From: JBKHHU01 sp046539045
Lineage (GTDB): Bacteria > Planctomycetota > Phycisphaerae > SM23-33
Length of the DNA: 33,707 nucleotides
Reading direction: 5' to 3'
Assembly: GCA_046539045.1 (NCBI GenBank)
Contig: JBKHHU010000013.1
Coordinates: forward strand, 1-33,707
Within the stretch, counting starts at the first letter, position 1, and the number at the start of each line of letters is the position of its first letter. The notes beneath the pieces are model-generated. The model did no database searches, was not told the origin of the DNA, and worked only from the letters and a program-made list of their open reading frames with translations. Shown here one piece after another: positions 27,110-33,707 of the stretch. The translations under genes were made by a program, and so were the position numbers.

Positions 27110-27193
27110 GCATCGCGGGGGATGCAGATCCTACGTTCCAGTTGGCGGCAACGGCCGCCGCTCCGACCGCCTGAAGACCGGAGTACTGGAACG
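27110..27193 (+). promoter_or_regulatory. Structured leader: hairpin plus three-way junction before the small exported protein
   Basis: P1 is nine perfect pairs, 27134-27142 (CGTTCCAGT) with 27185-27193 (ACTGGAACG). After one unpaired base comes P2, six pairs, 27144-27149 (GGCGGC) with 27154-27159 (GCCGCC), loop AACG. Next, without a gap, is P3: 27160-27165 with 27179-27184, five Watson-Crick pairs plus one G:U, loop 13 nt. P1 closes immediately after P3. Only one base at the junction is unpaired. The ribosome binding site AAGGGAG starts at 27194, directly after P1. A separate hairpin GCATC/GATGC (27110-27114 / 27121-27125) lies just upstream. It matches no riboswitch class I recognise. Pairing was found by eye, without an energy calculation. 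Confidence 0.5.
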
Positions 27194-27204
27194 AAGGGAG
27201 CGAA

Positions 27205-27459
27205 ATGAAAATCCTGTTGCTTGCGGGCCTTACAGCCCTCGGCGTCATCGCCTGGTCCCTGGCCGGTCCGTCCGAGTGCGACGCCGATCCGATCCCGTCA
27301 AACGAGAACGCTGCCGCTGTTCCGGCGAAGGTTTCCGCCACGGACAGTGCTGCCGTGGCTGACTGGATGCTTACGGGCGAAACCTCGACCGCCGTGGTGC
27401 TCGCCGCCGGCGGAATAGGACTGGCCCTGCGAAAGAAAAAGAAGAACCCGAATTCCTGA
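27205..27459 (+). CDS. Small exported protein with C-terminal helix and Lys tail
   Basis: This encodes 84 residues with GGGAG 4 nt upstream of ATG 27205. The N-terminus (MKILLLAGLTALGVIAWSLAG) is a signal peptide with likely cleavage near CDA-DP. A polar middle of about 30 residues is followed by a hydrophobic helix STAVVLAAGGIGLALR and KKKK near the C-terminus. The tripartite tail (short polar motif, Gly-rich helix, basic cluster) resembles PEP-CTERM-type sorting signals, but the PEP motif itself is missing, so this may be a variant tail or simply a membrane anchor. There is no homologue I recognise. It lies 203 nt after the CxxC gene, possibly on the same transcript, behind a structured leader, and ends at a strong hairpin. 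Confidence 0.7.
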   Translation: MKILLLAGLTALGVIAWSLAGPSECDADPIPSNENAAAVPAKVSATDSAAVADWMLTGETSTAVVLAAGGIGLALRKKKKNPNS

Positions 27460-27501
27460 CGCGCGTGTGCGTGTTCCTTGTGTGTTCTGTCTGTGTGTTC
27501 T

Positions 27502-27544
27502 GAGAACCCGTCGGCGGACGAAGCAGCCTGTCGACGGGTTTCTC
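27502..27544. terminator. Strong hairpin between convergent genes
   Basis: The stem GAGAACCCGTCG (27502-27513) / CGACGGGTTTCTC (27532-27544) has 12 pairs with one bulged base and an 18-nt loop. It lies between the end of the small exported-protein gene (27459, plus) and the end of the membrane-protein gene (27559, minus), so it could serve both. No T-run follows on either strand. A direct repeat GTGTGTTCTG occurs twice just before it. Confidence 0.55.
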
Positions 27545-27558
27545 GTGCGCTGCTGGAG

Positions 27559-29682
27559 CTACCGGCGCAACTGACGCACCAACTGCTCCGGTGTGGGATT
27601 GAACCGCCCGAGCATCCCCGGAGGCTCTCCCGCCCGGTAGACCCGCACCTGCGACCAGTCCGACCAGAGCTGCTGGACCGGCACCACAAAGCTGTTCGGT
27701 GGCGTGCGAGGCTTTTCGACCAGACGGGCCGGGCCGGCAAGGAGCAGGTCCACGTCGCCCCGATCATTGAAACTGACGACGGCCCAGCCGGCGTCGCGCC
27801 CGGTCTGGGTCTGTCGGAGGAACGTCTTGGAGACCGCCAGCAGACGGCCTAGCTCGCCCCGCGTCGCCTGGGCCCGCACCAGCAGCACACCGTTCGTCCC
27901 GGCTGATCGGCGGACACCGTGGAGCGTCTTTGCGTCCCAGACCCGCCACGCTTGCGGATGGGTCAGGCGCATTGGAGAATAGAACACGCCGGCGAAGGTG
28001 CCGCTGCGTCGGCGAAGCCGTCCCCACAGACTCCTCCTGCCCGATTCCGGAGAATGCGGTAACGAGGGACTCGTCCAGGCCGAGGCGTCCACCATCGACA
28101 CTGCCGGGACCGTCACCAGAGGATTTTCCTGCGGTAGGTCCTTCCGGTCTGCGTAAACCAGCCACCACTGCCCCTGCCTGGCTGCCTGAAGGTTGAATAT
28201 GGTGTGGGTGACTTCCGGCGATCGCCAGGGCCGGCGGTGCGGCAGAAAACCATCCCGCCCGGCAGGATCTTCGTCCGTGTTGCGGACCATGGTCAGCCAC
28301 ACGCCCGCGGACCAGGTTCTGTTTTCGCTCTGTGACGAGCGGCGCATGCTTTCGACGATGATCAGAGCGCTGAGCATCAGCGTCGGGCAAAGCACCGTCC
28401 AGCGAAGCACGTCCGAACTCCTCCGCGCCCGGCGGATGCCCCGCACCGTCGCCCCCACCAGGACAATCACCCACAGTCCCAACAGCACGAACAGCCCCAC
28501 CGAGGTCCAGAACCCGACCATCGCCACCAGCACGCCAACGGCCGCACCCGCTGCGGTCCGCGACAGATAGTCTCTCGCCCTGCCGCCCTGCCCGGCGAAT
28601 ACCTTCCGCTGACGCGTCAGCAGGATGGATGTCATCGCCAGAACAGGAATCTCAGCCAGCGCAATCAGTATCCAGCAGGTAATCGCGTGGAACGGGTGCT
28701 GCACCGCCAGGAGCATGAACACCACCTGGGCCAGCAGCGTCATCGCCAGCGTTATCGAGATCCCGATCGCCTGGGCGGGGCCCGCCGGTTTGCCTCGCCC
28801 CCGCCGGCCCAGCAGCAGATAAGCCAACCCGCCCAGCACCACCGCCAGCACCAGCAACAGACCGCCCTCGCACAAGCCCAGCAGGTCCGCGAGTAACCGG
28901 AATTGCAGGAACGCTGCCGCCACCAGCACAGCCGGGGTGAAGAAGACCACCATCCGTACTCCTGCGGTCGGCTGGCCGTACGGGACGTCGGCCACCGGCG
29001 CAACCGAGAGTTCCTTCCGCAACCACATCGCCAATCCCAGACCGATCAGCAGAACCCCGCACACCACACCGATTCCGATCAGGTCGGCCCCGAGAAGATA
29101 CACCCCCGCCAAAGCGGCTGCGGCAACCGCCGCGGCGGCTGTCCATTCCTGCACCACCCGTCCGTAGCGGTCTTGCCCGCCGAAGTTCCGCAGAATCCCG
29201 CCGGAGAGGAACACCAGGCTCAAGCCGAACATCGGCGGGAGCATGCCCACAAACTTCAGGCCCAGTTCCAGCAGGGCCCACTCGGCCTGGCCCACCATCA
29301 ACACCGCCCCCAGGCGGTCAACGATCCACCCTGTCTGCAGGATCAGTACCTGCGCGGCGATGAAGCACCCGGCCGCCAGGATGCACGCCAACCCCATTGT
29401 CCTGCCCATGGCCTTGACTTCCGCAACGCCCCGACTCGGGCGCCGGGATGTGATTTCCTGCAGCACACCGCCCCGCCTGACGAACATTGCTGCGCGGGCG
29501 ATCCATCCGGGCAGTCGGGCAGCGACCGCCAGCGCCAGACCGGCAGCGATCAGCGACAACAGCCAGCTCTGACCGTCCGGGGCAAAACTCCGGGACCACA
29601 GCTCCAGAAGACAACCCGTCCAGAGCAGAAGCAGAGCGGCAGAGAAAATCACGACCAGTCGATCGGCAGTGGATGCTTTCAT
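27559..29682 (-). CDS. Large polytopic membrane protein, unknown family
   Basis: This encodes 707 residues from ATG 29680-29682 (MKASTADRLVVIFSAALLLL), with GGAG 9 nt upstream. A longer in-frame start would run antisense-like leader sequence through the birA 3' end and is rejected. The first roughly 450 residues contain about a dozen hydrophobic helices. The last roughly 250 residues are soluble, basic at first (RRSSQSENRTWS) and otherwise mixed alpha/beta. I do not recognise catalytic or transport motifs. It follows birA by 53 nt and shares strand with nadC-birA, so it is probably cotranscribed, but a functional link to biotin or NAD metabolism is not shown. The gap holds a TCCGCC-CCG-GGCGGA hairpin (about 29711-29725). 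Confidence 0.8.
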   Translation of the reverse strand: MKASTADRLVVIFSAALLLLWTGCLLELWSRSFAPDGQSWLLSLIAAGLALAVAARLPGWIARAAMFVRRGGVLQEITSRRPSRGVAEVKAMGRTMGLACILAAGCFIAAQVLILQTGWIVDRLGAVLMVGQAEWALLELGLKFVGMLPPMFGLSLVFLSGGILRNFGGQDRYGRVVQEWTAAAAVAAAALAGVYLLGADLIGIGVVCGVLLIGLGLAMWLRKELSVAPVADVPYGQPTAGVRMVVFFTPAVLVAAAFLQFRLLADLLGLCEGGLLLVLAVVLGGLAYLLLGRRGRGKPAGPAQAIGISITLAMTLLAQVVFMLLAVQHPFHAITCWILIALAEIPVLAMTSILLTRQRKVFAGQGGRARDYLSRTAAGAAVGVLVAMVGFWTSVGLFVLLGLWVIVLVGATVRGIRRARRSSDVLRWTVLCPTLMLSALIIVESMRRSSQSENRTWSAGVWLTMVRNTDEDPAGRDGFLPHRRPWRSPEVTHTIFNLQAARQGQWWLVYADRKDLPQENPLVTVPAVSMVDASAWTSPSLPHSPESGRRSLWGRLRRRSGTFAGVFYSPMRLTHPQAWRVWDAKTLHGVRRSAGTNGVLLVRAQATRGELGRLLAVSKTFLRQTQTGRDAGWAVVSFNDRGDVDLLLAGPARLVEKPRTPPNSFVVPVQQLWSDWSQVRVYRAGEPPGMLGRFNPTPEQLVRQLRR

Positions 29683-29735
29683 GAGGTGACGCTCCGGATG
29701 CTCGGCTTCCTTTCCGCCCCGGGCGGAGGGTCGGC

Positions 29736-30698
29736 TTAGCGTATGACGGTTGTCCCGGCCGCCTGAAGATACACTCGCCGGCCTGTATCTTCCAGCAAAA
29801 GCAGCCCTTCCAGCGGGCTGACATCGAGCACTCGCCCGGTGTGCTCGCTTTGTGCCGACCGGACGGTGATGCGTCGGTTGATCATCCCGCAACGCGCGGT
29901 CCACTCCCGGTGCAGCCGTTCGGTGCGGCCGTTCTGTATGCGCGTGACCCATGTGTCCAGTCGACGAAGAACGGCCTGGACCAGCTCCGTGCGCTCCACC
30001 TTGTGCCGGAGTTGCCGGCGAATGCTGGTGGCTGGTCGATCGACCTGGTCCTCAGGCGGACAGCTGTTGACGTTGATGCCCATCCCGATCACCAGCGTCT
30101 GCCGGTCCCCTTTCATGGACGCTTCCACCAGCACACCCGCCAGCTTCCGGCCGCCAATTTCCACGTCGTTGGGCCATTTCAGGCTGCAGTCGGGAACCCC
30201 CGCCCACTCGGCCGCCTCTGCGATGGACAGCCCGGCGGCGATGGTTACCGCTTCCTGTGGAAGAGCGCTGGTTGAATTCAGCAGAACGCTCATCAGAATG
30301 TTGCTGCCCGGGGGGCTCACCCATCGGCGGCCCAGCCGGCCGCGTCCTTTGCGTTGCGACTCTGCCAGGATCACCAGCCCATCAGTATCCTGCTGGCGAG
30401 CGGAGTCCATGGCCGTATCGTTGGTGCTGTCGACTTCATCGAAGCAGATGACGCTTTTACCGATGCGGCGGGTCATCAGATCACGCTCGATCAGATGGGG
30501 TTCCAGGCGAATGGGACGCTCCAGGCGGAATCCGTGCGTCGGTTGGTTGGCGATGGCGTGGCCGCGACGCTGCAGGATCTCCAGTGACCGGGTGACCTCC
30601 TCCGGAGGCAATCCGGACTCGCGAACGAGGTCGATGAACGGAACGTACTGCTCTTCCCGATCATACAGAACCTCCAGGACCAGGTTTGCCCTGTTCAT
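29736..30698 (-). CDS. birA: Biotin--[acetyl-CoA-carboxylase] ligase, BirA-type with winged helix
   Basis: This encodes 320 residues. It activates biotin with ATP and transfers it to the carboxyl-carrier protein of acetyl-CoA carboxylase. The catalytic core is intact: biotinyl-AMP loop GRGRLGRRW (118-126), KWPNDV (174-179) and the GRKLAGVLVEA segment with the catalytic-region Lys (about 185). A short C-terminal SH3-like domain contains TGRVLDVSPLEGLLLL. The first roughly 60 residues are a winged-helix domain (EEVTRSLEILQRRGHAI), so it is the bifunctional ligase/repressor type that may also control biotin genes, though no operator or biotin genes are in the window. It lies 19 nt after nadC, a neighbourhood seen in many bacteria. 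Start ATG 30698; its ribosome binding site is weak (GGGCAGG). Confidence 0.93.
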   Translation of the reverse strand: MNRANLVLEVLYDREEQYVPFIDLVRESGLPPEEVTRSLEILQRRGHAIANQPTHGFRLERPIRLEPHLIERDLMTRRIGKSVICFDEVDSTNDTAMDSARQQDTDGLVILAESQRKGRGRLGRRWVSPPGSNILMSVLLNSTSALPQEAVTIAAGLSIAEAAEWAGVPDCSLKWPNDVEIGGRKLAGVLVEASMKGDRQTLVIGMGINVNSCPPEDQVDRPATSIRRQLRHKVERTELVQAVLRRLDTWVTRIQNGRTERLHREWTARCGMINRRITVRSAQSEHTGRVLDVSPLEGLLLLEDTGRRVYLQAAGTTVIR

Positions 30699-30717
30699 AC
30701 TGCCTGCCCGTGATGGT

Positions 30718-31620
30718 TCAGTCCAACTCGATATCCAGCGCGATGTCGATCGAACCGGCAGAGTGAGTCAATGCGCCGATGGCGATCCGCTCCACACCAG
30801 TTTCTGCCACCGAACGCACGTTCTCCAAGGTGATTCCGCCGGAAGCCTCCAGCTCAATCCGGTCCGCCAGTCCCGCTTCGCGGCGGATGCGGACGGCCTT
30901 GCGAAGCTGATCGTTGGACATGTTGTCCAACATGATGATGTCCACAGGAAGCCGCAACGCCTCCTCGAACTGCTCCAGCGTGTCCACTTCCAGTTCGATG
31001 AACGCGTTGACAGACAGGAACGGGCGCACCCGCTGAAGTTCTTCGCCGATGTCTGCGGAGACGCCGTGGGCCTGCTCTTCCCGGGCCAGAACAGCCAGAT
31101 GGTTGTCCTTGATCAGCACCGCATCGTAAAGGCCCATGCGATGATTCAGCCCCCCGCCGACCCGGACGGCGTATTTTTCCAGCTCCCGCCATGCCGGAGT
31201 CGTCTTTCGCGTGTCATAGATCCCGACCCCCGTGGATTCCACTGCGTCCACGTACATCCGGGTGGTCGTGGCGACAGCACAGAGATGCTGGAGGAAATTC
31301 AGCGCCACACGCTCGGCGGCCATGATCCCTTTGGCCGGACCGGCCCATTCGGCCAGCGGTGTCCCGGCCTCCACGCGGCAACCTTCCTCAACGAGTAGCT
31401 TCGTGTGAATGTTGCCGTCATAGCTGATCGCCATGGTTTCCAGAAGAGGCCCGCCGCAGAACACCGTTTCCTGTCTGGCCCGGAATAGCGCATGGGCAGT
31501 CACCGCTCCGGGAAGAATGGTGCTGGTGATGTCTCCGCTCGAGCCAAGATCCTCCTCGCGGGCCATCTGCAGCAGTTGCCAAAGGTTGTCACGTTCACGT
31601 TTTCCGGGAATCGCTGCCAT
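30718..31620 (-). CDS. nadC: Nicotinate-nucleotide pyrophosphorylase (carboxylating)
   Basis: This encodes 300 residues. It converts quinolinate and PRPP to nicotinate mononucleotide in de novo NAD synthesis and is cytoplasmic, normally a dimer or hexamer. The conserved elements are present: AAERVALNFLQHL (about 101-113), DTRKTTP (136-142), GGGLNHR (155-161), IKDNH (170-174) and the C-terminal phosphate-binding GGITLENV. I chose ATG 31618-31620 because GGAG lies 8 nt upstream and the length fits the family (about 280-300). An in-frame ATG at 31662 would add 14 residues with no ribosome binding site. The gene is downstream of a strong terminator and upstream of birA by 19 nt, likely an operon. 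Confidence 0.94.
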   Translation of the reverse strand: MAAIPGKRERDNLWQLLQMAREEDLGSSGDITSTILPGAVTAHALFRARQETVFCGGPLLETMAISYDGNIHTKLLVEEGCRVEAGTPLAEWAGPAKGIMAAERVALNFLQHLCAVATTTRMYVDAVESTGVGIYDTRKTTPAWRELEKYAVRVGGGLNHRMGLYDAVLIKDNHLAVLAREEQAHGVSADIGEELQRVRPFLSVNAFIELEVDTLEQFEEALRLPVDIIMLDNMSNDQLRKAVRIRREAGLADRIELEASGGITLENVRSVAETGVERIAIGALTHSAGSIDIALDIELD

Positions 31621-31725
31621 AGGTTTCTCCGGCCGGGGAGCATACTCGAAAATGCTTTCCATGGGAAGAGACTATCCCACCGCATGCCCGTCGGGGCCCC
31701 GTCCACGCCGGCCCATTCTGGACAT

Positions 31726-31766
31726 AAGGGGCCGGCCATCGCTTCTGTTCACGATGGCCGGCCCTT
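31726..31766 (-). terminator. Strong terminator hairpin after the GH39 gene
   Basis: The stem AAGGGGCCGGCCATCG (31726-31741) / CGATGGCCGGCCCTT (31752-31766) has 15 pairs with one extra G and a 10-nt loop. It is about 55 nt beyond the stop of the iduronidase-like gene and before nadC. On the minus strand CCTTATGTCC follows, so the U-tract is poor, but the stem is the strongest in the window. Confidence 0.7.
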
Positions 31767-31819
31767 CCGCTCTTGCGATTCTTCTTTCCCGGCGTCTGAA
31801 ACTCAGCCGCAGGCGAAAT

Positions 31820-33643
31820 CTACGCTTCCAGCACGTCGCTTTCCTCACCGGCCCGGTCCCAGTAATCCACGGCGCGGACCTTGTAGTAGCCTTTCGTCCG
31901 GACAGGACGCGTGTGCATGAAGCAGTTGGCGATCTGGTCCGGGCCGTTGATGCGGGAGAACTCGCCGTCGACGCTCTCGCTGAACAGGATTTCGTAGGTG
32001 CGGATATTGCGGGAATCCACGCCGTCCCACATCAGCAGCAGCTCTTCGGCGTCTTCCGGGTGCAGGCCGGGATACTTCTCACTGCGGAGTCGGCTCGGCG
32101 CTGCCGGCGCGTCGGAAGGCTTTTTGGTCAGCAGGACCAGGCTCACGCTGTGCACCTGCAGGTCGAAATCCAGCGAGGCGGTTCCGTCGGAGACGGCGAT
32201 CTCAGCCGGCTCGGCCTCCATCGTCGGCTCCTGCACGGCCCGGATCTTCTCCAGAGCCTTGTTCGACGGGCACAGCGGGGTGCCCGCGCCGGGATCGCCC
32301 GGATCGGTCGCCTTGGCCCAGACTTCGAACGGGTTGTTGTGGTCGTAGTCGATGCGGTAATGCACCTGCGTCCACGGACCTTCGCCGAGTCCGTCGATCG
32401 TCAGGTTCACGTGCTCTTTCCCGCCGGCCATGATGCGGTCGGTGTGGTTATACAGCACGATCGCGACCTGGTCGGATCCGCGTCGCGTGGCGATCATCCC
32501 CAGCGGGGTTTCGCTCTGGCCGTTGATCTCCTGCTCCAGCCGCTCGTCGCCCAGCAGCGTCAGCAGTTCCATGACGGTCAGAACCGGCTTCTTGACCAGC
32601 GCGAACTCGCTGGTGCTGGGCTTCTGGCCCTTCTTGACCTTCTGCGTGAACTTCGTCAGCTGCGTGCGGTAGCCCCACTCGCCCAGGAAGCCGTTGTCGT
32701 TGCCGAGCAGCAGGTACTCGATGCCCTCCTGATCCATGAGCATCTTCATGTGCAGGTCGATGCTGTAAACCACCTGCGAAGCGTAGTAGCTCTTGCCCCG
32801 CCACGTATGGGTGTGCCCCCAGGCCACGTGCGGGTCGCACTCATTGTTCATCATCGGGATCTCTGCCAGGCGCGGGTGGTTCTCCCGAAGGTAGTTGAGC
32901 ACCTTCACCTCGCGCTCGGTCAAATCCAGCGTGTCCGGATCGATGTCCTCCACGCACGGGTGCAGCCCCTTCTCGTGCATGGAGATGAAGTCGCACCGAA
33001 CGCCCTCCTCACCGGTGAAGTAGTTCCGCCCGGTGTCCAGATGGGCGAAGAAATCCTTCAGCCACGGGGTGATGTGTCGGCACGCGCCCGGTCCGCCGAA
33101 GACCAGCTTCGGGTTGGCTTCCTTCAGGCCTTCGCTGCAGGCGTCGTAATAGTTGTGGAAGCTCTTGCGCTCGGCAGGCCACTGCGGCCACCATCCGGCG
33201 TCCGGCTCGTTCCAGGTCTCGAAGTACCAGCTCTCGACCTCTTCCCTGCCGTACCGGTCCATCAGGTGCAGGGCCATGTCGCGGACGACCCGCTTGAACG
33301 CGTGCAACTGGGTATCGTCATAGAAGTCGCTGAACCACCCCGCGGGGTTGCCCATGACCTCGAAGAACGGTTTCATCCCGCACTCGACCAGCAGATCGAT
33401 GCCCTTGTCCAGGCGGTTCCAGAGGTAGGTCGGATTTTCGGTGTCGAAATTCTCCCCGCCGATCAGGTCCATGAGGTAGTGCATGCGACAATGGACGATC
33501 CCGCGGTGCGGGACCGAGCCGATGTACCGGAGCGTCTGTTTCATGTCATCCTGCAGAAGCAGCTTGGCCGGCGTGAACCCTGTGCTCTGCCAGAAATGCT
33601 CGAAATCGCATTTGGCCTGATCGGCATGTACTTTGAGATCCAT
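31820..33643 (-). CDS. GH39 alpha-L-iduronidase-like glycoside hydrolase
   Basis: This encodes 607 residues. It is collinear with animal alpha-L-iduronidase: SVPHRGIVHCRMHYL (about 43-57), FETWNEPD (141-148) with acid/base E146, NYYDACSEGL (164-173), the YFTGEEGVR block (about 208-216), NNECDPHVAW (266-275) with nucleophile E268, LLGNDNGFLG, and KPVLTVMELLTLL. It ends in a fibronectin-III-like domain with the iduronidase-type motif YYKVRAVDYWDRAG. GH39 retaining enzymes include beta-xylosidases and iduronidases; these blocks match the latter. Substrate should be an iduronate- or related uronate-containing glycan (inference). No signal peptide is visible at MDLKVHADQAKCDFEHFW, so cytoplasmic action is suggested unless the start lies upstream. 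AGGA is about 11 nt upstream. Confidence 0.88.
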   Translation of the reverse strand: MDLKVHADQAKCDFEHFWQSTGFTPAKLLLQDDMKQTLRYIGSVPHRGIVHCRMHYLMDLIGGENFDTENPTYLWNRLDKGIDLLVECGMKPFFEVMGNPAGWFSDFYDDTQLHAFKRVVRDMALHLMDRYGREEVESWYFETWNEPDAGWWPQWPAERKSFHNYYDACSEGLKEANPKLVFGGPGACRHITPWLKDFFAHLDTGRNYFTGEEGVRCDFISMHEKGLHPCVEDIDPDTLDLTEREVKVLNYLRENHPRLAEIPMMNNECDPHVAWGHTHTWRGKSYYASQVVYSIDLHMKMLMDQEGIEYLLLGNDNGFLGEWGYRTQLTKFTQKVKKGQKPSTSEFALVKKPVLTVMELLTLLGDERLEQEINGQSETPLGMIATRRGSDQVAIVLYNHTDRIMAGGKEHVNLTIDGLGEGPWTQVHYRIDYDHNNPFEVWAKATDPGDPGAGTPLCPSNKALEKIRAVQEPTMEAEPAEIAVSDGTASLDFDLQVHSVSLVLLTKKPSDAPAAPSRLRSEKYPGLHPEDAEELLLMWDGVDSRNIRTYEILFSESVDGEFSRINGPDQIANCFMHTRPVRTKGYYKVRAVDYWDRAGEESDVLEA

Positions 33644-33707
33644 CGGAGAACGGTTCCTCTCTGTGCTTGGTCGCTTCGATCCAGCCGCCCGAACGGCGAC
33701 AGTCTGG

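Noticed and set aside
31621..31662. Upstream ATG of nadC at 31662
   Set aside because: No ribosome binding site. The ATG at 31620 has GGAG at 8 nt and gives the usual family length.

Overview
The window looks like a chromosomal segment of a Planctomycetota bacterium. The reasons are high G+C, many very large secreted proteins of low similarity, an NPCBM-domain protein, a PQQ-propeller/TPR giant, a squalene-cyclase-repeat protein, and a long moxR/DUF58/vWA operon with DUF4175-type and coiled-coil partners. The class cannot be fixed from sequence alone. No rRNA, tRNA, transposase, phage gene or CRISPR array was seen.

Layout. (1) 1-4.6 kb, short units: the 3' end of an unknown plus-strand gene, a secreted HEAT-like protein (minus), a PHP-domain metal-dependent phosphoesterase (plus), an EamA-type transporter (minus), and infA (translation initiation factor IF-1, minus) with a clear sigma70-type promoter. 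(2) 4.7-25.7 kb, one collinear minus-strand block of eleven genes. In transcription order these are: PQQ/TPR giant; squalene-cyclase-like repeat protein; MoxR AAA+ ATPase; lipoprotein; DUF58 vWA protein; BatA-type membrane vWA protein; a second membrane vWA protein carrying a -1 frame disruption; DUF4175-like three-helix membrane protein; secreted coiled-coil protein with GSGKS repeats; secreted helical-repeat protein; NPCBM-domain protein. Gaps run from 13 to 209 nt. I read it as a MoxR-driven cell-envelope complex plus its secreted partners.

(3) 25.7-27.5 kb, a small plus-strand island. A near-consensus promoter leads into a long structured leader and a gene for a protein with four CxxC pairs (DnaJ-like zinc modules). 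Next comes a tiny exported protein with a C-terminal helix and Lys tail. Its leader can fold into a tightly packed three-way junction that ends exactly at the ribosome binding site. (4) 27.5-31.6 kb (minus): nadC, birA and a large polytopic membrane protein of unknown function. (5) 31.8-33.6 kb (minus): a GH39 enzyme strikingly similar along its length to animal alpha-L-iduronidase, followed by a strong terminator hairpin.

The items most worth follow-up are the three-way-junction leader at 27134-27193, the frame disruption at a GGGCCCC heptamer inside the vWA gene, the eleven-gene envelope operon, and the iduronidase-like enzyme without a visible export signal.
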